Shown: positions 45,302 to 58,276 of the stretch, in pieces
Position numbering within the stretch: position 1 is the first letter of the stretch
How the letters are laid out: every line of letters starts with the position of its first letter
Assembly: GCA_000149265.1 (NCBI GenBank)
Contig: CH003298.1
Coordinates: forward strand, 276,239-340,238
Source of the DNA: Ciona savignyi
Taxonomy: Eukaryota; Chordata; Ascidiacea; Phlebobranchia; Cionidae
Length of the DNA: 64,000 bases
Direction of reading: 5' to 3'
Position numbers and translations under genes: made by a program
The notes under the pieces: model-generated
Databases searched by the model: none
What the model was told of the DNA's origin: nothing
Seen by the model: the letters and a program-made list of their open reading frames with translations, nothing else

Positions 45302-48300
45302 TCAAACGCCACGTTCTCGCAGACTCTGGATTTCGTAGCGCAGAAGGGCGTCGTGCAAGGGGCTGATGAAGTACGCCCGCGCATCACTCGCCAGGCGACA
45401 CATTTCGTCGTACATTGGCAGCATTATGCCACGGATGAACCCCTCTTGTGATTGTGGGACATTGACCTGAAAATGAAAGAAAAATTAATCAATTGGTTCA
45501 TAAATAATATGCAAATACTCGCTATTTCTACGGCTTGAAAATACGGGTTCTATTTTCGCCATGTTTAAAAGGTCTATTATTTTTAAGTGTGGGAAAGTTG
45601 GTTTAATGATATAAGGGTGGTGTGTGAAAGATCGCCCGGCGTTTTAATGCGCTACGTCATATTATGCGGCGGGTGGCGAGCAAGCCCGTACTTTTAGGAT
45701 TACTCTTGTTATCGAATTCAATGGTCTCCATTTAACGCCTTAGACGAGTGGTCAGAGAATGGGAGTGGTCACGAAGAGCGTAGGAAAATACCATTTGATC
45801 ATGCATTACATCATGGATAACGTGCGCAGGCGGCAATTACTACTGTCCAGTGCCAGATATCACAGTCGCGAATATTTTTTTAATCGACTTGTTTTGATTA
45901 CACGTTGCAAGGCAGGAGAAATATCCATCGAATGGCCGGCTTAATGTTTGCTGATCGCCGTGGAAAAATTTCGCGGCCAACCAGCACCGAAATTAAAGCG
46001 TGCCTAGCCTTTTGCGTACGATGTCATGTCGGCTTCACAAGCTCATGCAGAGGTCAGCGATAACCACTACTATAGCGCCGAATATGTACGCAATCGTTAT
46101 GAACCGCAATCGTGACTGACCAAGGAAACAACGCACTTGTCCTGCAGGCGACTTATCTTAGTCTGCGGCAGGCACGATGGTATGTTACCAAGAATATGAT
46201 GTTTGTCATAATTTCGACAACTGCGCCGCTCAGACTAAGCTCTTAATAACCAGCTGTTTGCCCGCAACGTATGCATACTTCGTAAAAACGGAGTTTTTAT
46301 CTCGCTTCCAATAAATTCTAAATTTAGATCGAAGGCCGAAAACTGTTTATTTCTCTCCCTTTTGGTCCAGTGTACAGAAAAAGCGAAACAACAATTTCAA
46401 TTGAGATAACGCATCCACATAACAAGAGAGGTCCCTTATAAGTCGAAGGTATGCGACAGGGGTGTTATCTTTGTTGATAATAAATAGAACGTTCAACATT
46501 ACACGGGCGAAAATGTTTATTGCCAGAGATATGGTGTTAACTCGGGCTAGCAGCTTGCCGAGATGGTTAGGGTTATTATAACTAATCTCTAATGAGTGGG
46601 GTAGTTGTTGATACGAAGACGGAGCGGTTGCTCTTTCCTCTTTATGAGTGGCCACCCGGTGGAGGCCTGACACGAGCTGACACGATCATGATTATCAGCG
46701 AACGCGTTGTATCAGATTTCGAGATCGCCTATCAGAAAGCAGAATGTCATAACACGCGGATTGTTCTCCCATCCTATGTACGATGTGCCCGTTTTACTTG
46801 CGACCCAAGCTGACTCCGTTTATCGTTAAAGCAAAGCCTAACACGACGAACTGTGGACAATTGTCACGACTTCCCGCAAGTTTGTGACAACTGGAGATGC
46901 CTATCGTATCACTTAATTCCAAGCAATGTCAGCGACGTGTTACGTGGCCAGCATGTGTAAGCCTTAATGTTGAAGTAATCAGTTTCTGTAAGCTTTAATA
47001 AGTTATCTAATCCGTCAAGTTGCTTCTGGCGCAGTGTTACAATCTCACTTACGCGCCAATGATTTATTGCAGGGGACTTTGCAGCGAGCATTAGCAAACC
47101 GTTTAACCTTTGGGGAAATCGGTGTGTTCGGTGATTTTTATCACTGATAAATATGACGTCACGGCGACGCTATCTTGATATTCGAGGACAATACCACCGC
47201 GAACGTCCAGCCGATTATGTATTTATGCACAGACACGAAAACGCCCATAAGCACTCCCTTCCTTGACGTCATAATTCTAAATCACGGGACGTGTTACCCC
47301 GGAATGATTATTATTACTGTCATCGGACGCGCGAACATTTATACCGATGTCGATTAACACTTACGACTCAGATTGATGGGCGCGAACTGTTCCTGTTCAA
47401 CTGGGCTTCCTAGAATGGTTTATGTGTGGTTGATTTGCGTTTATTGGCCCTACAGTTAACATGGCGTTCAGGTTGCGCACGATTCAGACTTTCCCGTGCT
47501 TACTGTAAATTTCAACCGAGATGTTCGAATGTGTTGTGGCCAGCTGACGAACATCGTCAAATCACACTTTAGAAGTTACTACGCAGACATAGCACCAATA
47601 CTGAGTCGAACGAGACTGTCACCGTATCTGCGAGAAGATCTGCATTTCTATGAGATGCTCAACTGATGCGATTGTGCGAATTAACGTTAATCCGCTTCGT
47701 TGCGCTTACGTGACGTTATTGAACCCGTATTTTCGATGTTAGCTGATATTCGGTGGTTTCGACCATTATTAATCTTTGCTTACCACGTCCGGATCCATAT
47801 AGGAAGTGACAGGCAGACGTTCTCTTTTTTCCCGGGCACTTTGTTCAGAATATTCTGCAAACAAGCGGTCCACCCACGGCGAGGCTACTGTTTCTGGCCG
47901 AACCTCATTAGAAACGTCGGCGCATTTGATAATGATCTTCAATAAGCTCAGAACATGGGTGCTGTTGAAAAACATCGTAAATTAAAAGCTAAAATAAAGC
48001 GCGGAACTTTCCGCTTTTATAGAATTCAAATATTTGTACAGTTTCCCGGTTGCTATAAATACAAAAGGCAAATATTCCCCGCATAATTAAACGTTAACTA
48101 GTTTGCTAAAAGGGTCATTTCTCTTGCCCGTTTACACAAACAGAAGAAACGGATTACGCTAAAACTATACGGTCATATACTCCTAATATTTGCACAGGCT
48201 CTACTAAGCTGTTTTTCATAACGACAAGCGTTGACGACACACAAAATAACAACAACAGAAGCTCACCTGTTTTTGAAGTCGAACCCGGTGTCTATGTTAC

Positions 48301-51300
48301 AGCGATATGTGTCCATAATTTCCTTATGTCGAGCGAGGTCAGTGGCTAGAATGAGGTCACCGACGTTCGTCAACACCTCATCACGGTTATTCACGTTTCG
48401 GAATATATTGCGCTCCTTGTTCGAGAGTATGCGGCACGCCACCGCGAAATGATGTTGTTCTGTAGTTGCAAGTCGTCGGGTTAAACAAAGGCTAAGGATT
48501 GCGGCCACAACAAAAAAAAAGAAGTAGAAAAAAACAACTCACCAAGTATGCTTTTGTAGTTGTACAGAATAGCAAGGGGGGTTCGTGCGTGGCAATGGTA
48601 AGAGTTGTTCAGGCCTGGGTGGTCAACGTCATGACAAACTGCAGCGGTCAACAGCGCCCCCAAGTGGTCGACGGACACTTTATTTCGAAGTCGCAACTTG
48701 CAAATAATGCTGTAGGCCATCTGGAAAATGTTAAAATACCTTTAAACACATTTCTAATCCCTTTTTAACGGCCGAGAAGGCTTGCGGTGAGACTTAAAAT
48801 TAAACTTGTCTGCAAATCTATAACAAATCTTTGCTTTGGCAACAGGTAATCGTTGAAAATATTTAACCTCAAATTACCCAAAGAAAATTAGCGCGAAATC
48901 GGCGTGTTTGGTATAAATTTTACCTGAGTAACGCAAAAACAGTGCTTGAAGTTGTGGTAGGGGTTATCTTGGTATCGTTCTCGCACTCCGAGCAGGAACA
49001 TCCTTAAGGTCGAACGAGGTATTTTCCACGCACGCACTACCCCAAGATCGTGGTACATATATCTGAAGATAAACACGGTGATGTTACTCGATATTAATAT
49101 TAAAAATTTACACAAAGATTACACGGAATATTTTGAAACCTGTATAAATTGATCTATTTGCAAGTAACCACAATCAACTTTTATATTAAAACGGGTGAAT
49201 GGAAATTTCGTAGTCTAGTCGAGATCTAGTGTTTCACCCTTTCCATAGGAATCAACTATTGTTACGTGGATGTTTTTAAAACTATAATAAATAAAGAATT
49301 TTAAAATTGTTATAATACATAACGATGGGTTAATAGTATATGGACCTATTAGTAAGAGCATTGGTATTCATTTTCTTTAAAAAACTTCATTTTAAAATAT
49401 TGTTGCATGTTTTACTAGTGAACCCCAGGTTTTCCGGCAACTACGTTTACTTGTGTTAACCTACAAAACACCGCGCATTGATTGATGTATACCAAAAAAC
49501 AATTCACTATGTTTTAGGCGCATCATAATACCGTTACCACTGGCTTATACATCCATTCTAGTTAAACTGAAGCTAAGTCATCCACCCAAGAAACCTCACA
49601 AATTATAAATATCCTGATATTGGTACTTACTCGATATGGTCTATCATCGAGTCGCGATCAAGCCGCCAAACATCGAAATATGGTTCCGCAAGATCTCTCA
49701 TGATTCCTTTCGGGCAGTTTATGACTTCAACACTTGGCATGGTGATGTCTTCTTCAATATAACCGTTATCGCGGGTCAAATCTTTTGTTTTCGTACGCTT
49801 TGTATATTCGTCGGGCGCTACTTTTTTCGTTGATTTGCTGACACGGGTGTCTGGTAAGCTGGTATTCGTGAATGCTTGAACTTTCTCGTCTTCTTTTTCC
49901 GAACAATCAGTTTTACTTTGAACTGGAAATCTATAAAACCAAACGACCGGGTTAATGTTTAATACAACTTATGAGAACAGATTAAAGGTCTCTACAACGC
50001 ATTGAGCAAAGCAGGATCGCCTTATGAACGTTATCGAATACCCTAACATGTCTGCAGCTGACAGCTAACCATTACCGTATGTATATTTATAAACCACAAA
50101 TTCCGTCCTTAAGATTGACAGTTGGTTGGATAACCAGGATTATCGCAACTGCGTCAAAGAGCACATTGCCCTCGATGCCATTAAAGGCGGTTTAACTTGC
50201 AGTGACCTTTAGGCTACTGCACGTTTGCTGGCCAACTTGGCAATGCGGGTGCTTTGATCGAACTCACGCTATTTATACCCAGTTTGGGTGAGAAGAGAGC
50301 AAAAAAGGTAAAAGGTGTTGCAGCGAACAGGTGTGGCGCAAGAGAGTCCTATTCGTCGCTAGTCATGACGTCCCATCTTGTTGTCTTTGCGACACAAACG
50401 AGATAATGACGTATGGCACTAATTCACGTGGGATGACGCAATGTAATCGTATTGCAAGCAAAACGAAATCGTTTCCTATTCTTGGCCCACGGCCTATCTA
50501 AGAAAATAATCGAAGTTAAAAAATAAAGAATTATTGTTTTGCCTCTTCCGTACCCGGGAAGCCATTACAGGATTAGCCCCCTACAATTTCGGTATTTCCG
50601 CGCATCACTCGAATTGCGTCTCCGATGTTGTTTTATTTCCGTGTTGCCTCCCACGTTCTTCGAACGGGAATCGTGTCTAGGAATTGGCGAACGCGCCGGC
50701 GAGCTGCATCAATAATCATAACCAGGTCAAGAAAAACAATCATTTCACAACAGATCACGCCGAATTGTGGCTGTCTTATGCCTCGCTATGCCATGTCAAT
50801 CAAACCGGAATAGTCCCAAGCAAATAAATACTGTAGAAAGTAAACAATCACCGCGCCATTTCGTTTGTTTAGGTTAGTTTCAAGAGATAACACTTATCGC
50901 TGCTCATCTGTAAAGGTTTCCGTTACCAATCACTATATTTAGTCTGACTAAGAAAACATAGGATTGCAGAAGGTGCCAGTACCACGGCAGTTTGCAATCA
51001 TACAAGTTAACGAACGAACCCTTCCCTGCATATTTTCGTAAACTTTACGCGGATGCGGCCGAACGACACGACCACTGCCAGAATTGTTTAGATATGCACG
51101 TTTCGCGGTAGTTGATTGTTTGTTGACTTCCGGGGCTAGGCAGCGGGATACGACGCGAAACTACAGCGCGACATTGTCCTGGTATTCCTGCGCTGACGTC
51201 AGCGAGTCAATATTATTGTTTATTTAATGTCTAATCGCGATTTCGTCATACAATCACTCACACAAATTACTCACCACCGAGTCACGATCGAATATGACAG

Positions 51301-54300
51301 TTCTACATGTAAACAAGGCACTTGTTATTTCAATATTGCTACCGTCCCATTCCCACGCCTTTCGCAATAAAAACTGCATTTTAATAAGCGCCTGTCAACT
51401 TCTGAAGTAATCTAAACTAATAAGCAAACTCGAATCGTGAAGTAGTTTCACGTTTTGTCGTTGCAAATTATAATCTTACTTCCTACTTGATCGGCCAGGA
51501 AGCAGAAGTCTCCATTTTCCAGCGACGTTGGCAATGAAATTTTTTGCACGGAGCATCTTATCCACCGGAACGCCGCACTTCTTAAAACTTTCAAGCACCA
51601 TATATTCCACATGAAGTAATTCCCGGCATTCACAAATCTAGTCGTCGAAAAAAATGGAACTCAATCTCGAAACGACCTCAGGAGAGGTCGCAGATGCAAG
51701 TGATTAGCCGAGATATATAGGGCTCAACGGCAACAACCTCCCAAATGCAAAGCACCAGCAGTTACGTAAAAAGACCGCGCTCTCGAACTCTTTCCTTATT
51801 ACCAAAACGGTATATCACGATTTCGAGATTATGTTTCATTTAGAAGATTTAATCCGTCCGATCGCAAACAAGTTGACCGCGCTATTTTCCTCTCGTCCGT
51901 GCTTCACTTTCCCCGGTTCTCCCGGAGAGTGAGTGACGAGGGAAGTTCCTCGCTTTTCCGGATAACCACTGCACCAAGCGCTTCCAGGAAAACAGAGGGA
52001 GAATATCGCTATCACCTCTCGGATCTGCTGATCGATATGTTGCCTCAAAATAATTAGGACGCTCTGTGGTCGCGATTAATTGGCTTGGATCAAATTATTA
52101 TTCCATAAAAACATGCTGGCCCGGGCTGCTACCCGTGTTCCAACGTCAGGCCGATTCTGAGAATGGAGCAAGGAGAATGTTAAGCCCACCCCAATTGAGA
52201 ATCAGCTCCGCCAGCTGGGAAGTCTGTGGGGCCACTAAAAATCGTGGTCACTGATACAGTGAGTTTCTGGAAACCCGGCCGCAAGTGTTTGTTGTGACTC
52301 AAAATCTGTTTTAAAACACGAGAAACAAGAACGGAAGATTATCCGTGAAGATGCGGCGCAGATGAGCTACTAAGCTTGTGATTAATGGCGAAATATCTCG
52401 GACAAGGAGCGTTGGTTCCGGCAAAGGGCTTTTAAACCGGAAAGACTAAAGCATTCCCTTGTATCACCTTGCTTACACAAGCGCGTTTAATTTTATAAGC
52501 CGTAATATTGTAGCGAAGTTTATCCATGTTGTCGGAAAATACTCCTAAATTCACTGGGCCATTTAGCCTTCGAGTTCACGGTTAAACGTTTCAGGACAGA
52601 TAGACACGCTACAATGTGTATTACTGGAGACTACTGTATATGAAATGCGAGGTTTATACCAACATTCCAACCCTTTCCAGGAAATACCTAGAACCGTGAA
52701 TAGATCCCTTGCCCTAACATGGTTTAATGTTTGTTTCATAACATAATATCGGGACACCACCCTAGGAACAAGTTACGTACAATGCTTTCTTTGTTCCTTC
52801 AGCCCTCCGCCATTTTATTAACCTTGTGGATTTAGTAGTGATCAGTGTACGTCTTCCATTTGAACTATTACATTCGGCTATGTCACCATAAGAATCTCAT
52901 ATATATGTGAAACGTATTGTAAAATAAACTGCAAAGATTCGACGTGTTCATGGGCGTCGGAAAATCCAGAAAAAGTTCACAAGTGGGGTGTTTTTTACCT
53001 ATATATAATCGCAGCGTCATTTGTGCAAATATCCATTTGGCATAGAAAACCACAATGCATTCCTTTTTGTCTATATCAGTGTTCCCAACTTTTTTGGTCG
53101 CGGACTCTTTTGCGAATTCTTTTTCGGTCTTAAACGTAAATTCAAAATTTAAAAGTATTTATATGAAAATATTGTTTTCGTTTTTTCATTAAAAATCGTC
53201 TACTGCAGTACGTTAGAATTTAGTGCAATTAAGACTTGGTCCCCAGGAAAGCAGAAACTACGCACCTCTAATTATTTCACTATTAAACTCTACATTAAAA
53301 ATCAAATGTGCGCAATGTCTAGAAAACTTCCAATGCATTATATCATTAAAACTTTACTAAAGAAACCTGAAAGACCTAATCCCGCCATTTTTTGGCATTT
53401 TTCCCCGTGTTGTAAAACTAAGTACTTATATTTAGATTGATTTGCGTACATGATTGAAATGAGTGCTTTCGATCCCAAATATGGTCGTCCAGTTACCAGT
53501 CGACATTTAAGAACTTTCCGTTTTGTAGTCACAATCGTCAAATTCGTTTGGACTGACAACACCACTTTTCAGCTGTCCATTTGAAATAAGGCGCGGCGAG
53601 AAGGTACCAAGCCAAACTCGGTTCCGAAACACTTGGTTCAAGTTTTACATCACAAGTCCAGCCCGAACATTCCTAAAACTTCACCACCTGCTTCTACGAA
53701 TCCCACTAGCGAAAACAAACTATGCTCGGTTTAATTATTTTCTGATTGGTCGAAATAGGGTAACGTGATCTTAGTCACGTTACCCCGACGACGGCAACTC
53801 TTCTTCGGTCGAACGAAAACGCCATCGTGACCGAGCACAATTCCGAGTTTATTTTGATACCATTCGCATTAGACATCAATTATTACCTACCACACGCAAG
53901 CAAGCATTTTCAATGATTTTATCACACTTCGGTGTGTTTGTAACATAATTAAGATCCGCGGTTTTCGGTTAGTGTGACAGACACGTATAATGAACACCAT
54001 ACCAACTGAGTCCAAATTATAAATTCAGTGCTGTTGGGTTCATATCCACTCAGGCCTGATAAAAATAAAACATTCAAATCATGTGAAAGTCTTATCACGG
54101 TAAAAGCTTGTATGTCCTTGTGCTGACCCTGACAAAAGATCAAATCACAAGCTTGGGCATTGTTTCGCAACCTGACCCTAACCAATTTAATCGGATCAAC
54201 TGTGGTATAATTTCAGGATCGCACTTGTTCAATTGCACGGGGCCAATACTGAAACAACAAACCTGTGTTAAAAATAACCATTGTTGTATCTACAACACGA

Positions 54301-57300
54301 ACGAAATTGGACGGGGTAAAATGCGTTTAGTTACGTCGAAAATTGGCGAATATTTTCCAAAAATTATTGCTGCCAAACCCATTTTAACGATATGTAAGTG
54401 ACTTTTACGGGATGGCATTTACGCTTCGGACAATACAGTGGTCTGTGTCGCTTTGTACTTAACGCGGATGCAAATCTACATTTTATCTTTTGAGGAAAAA
54501 TCATGATTTTGATAACATCAAATGTTACTGTTTTTTCACATGGCAGTTTAAGTTAGATCTTAAACTCTTGATAAAAAGGTTTTGAATGAAAGGCCTTTCT
54601 GAGAAGTTTCTTTTCAACAACATAAACAGACGTAGATGTGGTTTATATGACTAACAAACAAAGTGATACAATCATTAGCGGCTTCCTTTTTTCCACGGCT
54701 AATTGTTGCTGCTTTGTATGAGAATGACGATAATCGACCAGAAGATCATACGTGACGTCATGTTTTGACACTGTTTCGACAGGATTGTAATTTTCAAATT
54801 CTCGGCGGGCTTGGGCATTTCAAAAGTAGGAATTAACGCCAAAGACAATGTCCATTGCTCTTTGGCTGGTAACAGCTCGCGACTGGCGCTTTGAGGCGCG
54901 CGCCGGATCTCGACCGCAGTCCTTTCCGCTGTTCAATTGTGTCGTTACTGACAACGCGGGTGTTGCACCCGGCCTCATAAATGTGCGCTATTGTTGCGAT
55001 GAACCATTATGCTCTCGCGAGGCCGGCAATTTGGAGATTGGGCGGTAGTACTTTCCCAGTACCGTGTTATTTTATTTTTTGTGACAAACGTTGATAGCTA
55101 TCTCGTATGACGACATGTGATGTAATTATTTTCATCGCTCTGTCTGGCTAACCGAGGCGGTCGTGACCTCTGAGGCGACGTCACTCCTTGAACGCCACCC
55201 AACAACTTAAAGTAATTGTCACTGACTCGAAGTCCGTGCCTAAAAACAATAGCTCAGCGGGTATATTCACTGCTTGCCTTTAATTAAATAGAAGTTGCAA
55301 TGTTACCACATACTTCGTGGCATCTACCTCACAAACAACACTGTTAAGTGTTGACCTTCATTGACCGAGTAGTACTCATTGTTATCTGTATTGTACAGGT
55401 TACGCGCTAAAGGTTAATTTTATCGTCTCTGCCTTGTTGTGTTTAAATTAGCTTAACTGATATTATCGATAAGTTCATGTTAACTGGCCTTATCGAGTTC
55501 AATAATTTGCTGTTATTTTTTGACATTTACGTGGTATAAATCTTGGAGAAAAGGCATACCGATACTACCTAGCTGAAAACCATTTAGAATGGACAATGTT
55601 CTGAAACTCGTGTCTCGTTTACGTCATATTGATACTAAATCCCGAGAATTGACGAGAGCAGTAAAAACTTGGTGACGGTTTGAATCATGTAACTTGTGCG
55701 GGGGTTACGAATCGCCGAAGTACGGTAAGTTGAGCTGTCAGACCTATAAGGTCGTCCGATATAGAATTACAGCTTCAAGTAGATGAGCGGGCCGCAAAAC
55801 TAGGAGATTACGGGAACCCGACATTTACGTGACGTAGATAAACACACTCAAAACCACAGGCATTCATCAATCGAGATCTTCACACTTTATTGTAGCTGTG
55901 ATTAATTACTCGGTAGATTCTGCATTAACATTGTAGGTTATAATACACATTCTTGCCCCGACCGTTCATGACAATGTAGAGTTAATGAACGCCTGAAGAT
56001 AAGATTTCTGATTGCATGTAAAAACAAACAGTAATCTGCTACTGGGGGTGTTTCGCGGACTTGTTTTATGCTACTGGGGGTGTTTCGCGGACGATTTTAT
56101 CGATAAACACCAAACATATTTCAGAGGCCTTTAAACTTTGGACTGTACTAGTGGACTTCGGACACTAATTTTCTGATAGACTACCAGATCCACGAAATAT
56201 TAAAGAATGGAATACCGTTATTCCTGTATTTTTATTTACACCAATAATATATTTCGCATTGGATGTATAGGTAAATCATTTATTCGTTTTCGATCTGTCA
56301 ATTAAAACACACGTTGGTGTATTTACATGTAATTTGGTGGCCCCAAACCCGAAATATTTTATATTTTTGTTTGGATGTTTTTTATATATACTTTAATGGG
56401 CAGAAATGACATGGTCAGGAAAGTGCATGTTGTGCAAATGGGAAGGTATTGTTTAACCCCAGACCATGCATCTGAGTGTATTAGCGCTATAGTCCAATAC
56501 TTTAAATTGCCGTGAAACCATTCTGTTATGCAACTGAACTTTGGGCCTTTCTACGAAAGCGTTATCCTTGCAAATCAATAAATAACCTTCACAATCAACA
56601 GGAAATTTACCCGTAATTTCAGTCAAGCAGTCAAAAGATAAGCACGGCATGAACAAGGCAATTCAATTTGACGTCAAAAGCAATTAATCCTTTGTGTCAC
56701 TACCCAATTATGGTCTAAAATGACGTGCTGCGGATTTTTACAATATGGTCAAATCCCATCATGTTATATGCACTTATTCGCCTTCACTCCGATTAAAGTA
56801 CATGAAAGTAATGTGTGGGCCATTTCAATCTTGTTGTCGATAGGACTAGCCTGGCGCTTCGCCGACGTATTCGAATCGCTGACACCATCAAGTGCCTGCG
56901 CTCCTGCCGAGCTTGCGTTATTTGCTTAACTGTATTCAAAGAAAACTATTATTTTAACTAAGCAATCGCACCGTAATTATAGAAGTCGTCCAACAAATGC
57001 GATTTTAATTTAAGGCTACCGCTTATCAGGTGCAAATTTCATCTGCTTCGTGTTTTTCCAGTTCCAAAGTTCCTTTTAAAAATAGACTCGCCAGCTATCA
57101 ATCTAAAATGTAGTGAACTGCCTATTTTATACGGCAATGATTGATGGTAGAGGACCTAATGTAGACTGAAATGTAAATCAAGCAAATTGGCCGAGACCGC
57201 ACTGACGTCAAACCTGTAAATCATGACAACTGCATGCTTATTTTGCATTCCCCCACCTCGGCAATCCCTGACACCACTGTACTGAACTTTATGCTCTGGT

Positions 57301-58276
57301 AGTTCCCCATAACAAAAATAGTCATATCGGCTTTCGTGCGAGAGGCGCGGCATTTCCTAATTTGCCCTGCGTCGGTATTTGAAATCGGATATCGCTAAAC
57401 CTTTGCTAATTAAATATACATTCGGCCGTGCCTTAGTTCAAAGAAGGTCGCTACACTTCAAACTTTCGCTAATCAGGCCAAATGTTTAGCGTACACATAA
57501 TGCGGCATGTACTTAACGTACTTGAAGCTTAACATGGATTTTACCTCTCACGATAATGCAAAACGTATTTCCTGAATCTTTTTTCAGGTTACCACAATTT
57601 TTTCAAAGTAAGGTTACCGCTTAAAGGTTACAAATGATTTAACCTCACACGTGTTGAAAATATAAAAGCACATCGTTGAAACTTTAAAACAAACAGCTTT
57701 TGAGACACTATTTCAAAAGGCGAGGTGACGTTCCCACCAAAGACTGGAATGTTACTCCACGATTGGGAATGTTGCATATTGGAATGTTACTCCACGATTT
57801 GGAATGTTGCATATTGGAATGTTACTCCACGATTTAGAATGTTGCATATTGGAATGTTACTCCATAAAGACAGTAACGAAATAAGTTCTGTACCGGTAGC
57901 GTGAGAAACAAACAAAATATATATTGAAATATTCAGACCAAGAACCCTTGTTCGTTGTCGACATATAGCGATACGTTTATAACATTTTTGTGGGTAGTAT
58001 ACACTAAACAACATTTACTCACTCATCAGTCGTTGGAGACGCTGCGCTAGATCTCTCAAACTCGTCCTCTTCGGAGGTGGAGTCGGATGCACTTTGTCGG
58101 ATTTCTTCTTCCACTTCATTAAACTCGTTTGGATCCAATTTCATGTCCAGAGATGAACCGACAACGTCCTCATCTATGCTTGATGCATCCGACAAGTCGT
58201 CGTTGGGCGTCGATGCCATGACCGCCTTCATACCATCTGATGACATCATTGTTTTGCAGTCCCCAACACTTGCCAT
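45302..58276 (-). CDS. PDE9A: PDE9-type cyclic-nucleotide phosphodiesterase
   Basis: Minus-strand exons 58276-58023, 49930-49631, 49062-48924, 48720-48543, 48459-48267, 47961-47784 and 45466-45302 join in frame to give 468 residues. The catalytic domain starts near FDVWRLDRDSMIDHIEYMYH. It carries the metal and catalytic residues of the family: YHNFKHCF, CHDVDHPGLNN, LATDLARHKEIMD, KCADVSNEVRP, and the invariant glutamine in QSQEGFIRG. The segments follow PDE9A rather than other PDE families (ARTPLAILYN; ASPWVDRLFAEY). PDE9 hydrolyses cGMP with high affinity and is typically cytosolic. The first exon is acidic and serine-rich (MASVGDCKTMMSSDGMKAVM) and is joined across an 8.1-kb intron only because the phase fits. 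Alternative first exons may exist in the intron. The catalytic part is secure; the N terminus is less so. Confidence 0.88.
53758..53785. promoter_or_regulatory. Perfect 11-bp inverted repeat with 6-base loop in PDE9 intron
   Basis: GGGTAACGTGA and TCACGTTACCC are separated by six bases. An ATTGG (inverted CCAAT) string lies about 12 bp upstream and CpG-rich sequence follows. It could be a paired factor site or an RNA hairpin. Confidence 0.45.
56039..56093 (+). repeat. Short direct duplication
   Basis: GCTACTGGGGGTGTTTCGCG followed by GAC occurs twice about 31 bp apart in the long PDE9 intron. Confidence 0.8.
57746..57864 (+). repeat. Minisatellite of about 35-bp units upstream of the PDE9 exon-1 donor
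   Basis: About three and a half units of GGAATGTTACTCCACGATTT followed by GGAATGTTGCATATT. It lies about 160 bp inside the long first intron of the PDE9 model. Confidence 0.85.

Larger units (their letters stand above)
47154..57210. promoter_or_regulatory. Six full CRE-type sites (TGACGTCA) within PDE9 introns
   Basis: Perfect TGACGTCA occurs at 47154-47161, 47264-47271, 51194-51201, 54753-54760, 56669-56676 and 57203-57210. The 51194 site sits in a 14-bp perfect palindrome, CGCTGACGTCAGCG. I saw no other copy in the rest of the window by eye. The octamer is the classic binding site of CREB/ATF proteins; its use here is inference. Confidence 0.5.

Noticed and set aside
51448-51633. Possible alternative first exon of PDE9 on the minus strand
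   Set aside because: Two overlapping frames are open, neither resembles known PDE9 N termini, and the donor choice is ambiguous.
54848-55048. 66-residue plus-strand open frame with cysteines
   Set aside because: Lies in the long PDE9 intron, has no splice partners or domain, and looks like chance in a CpG-rich patch.
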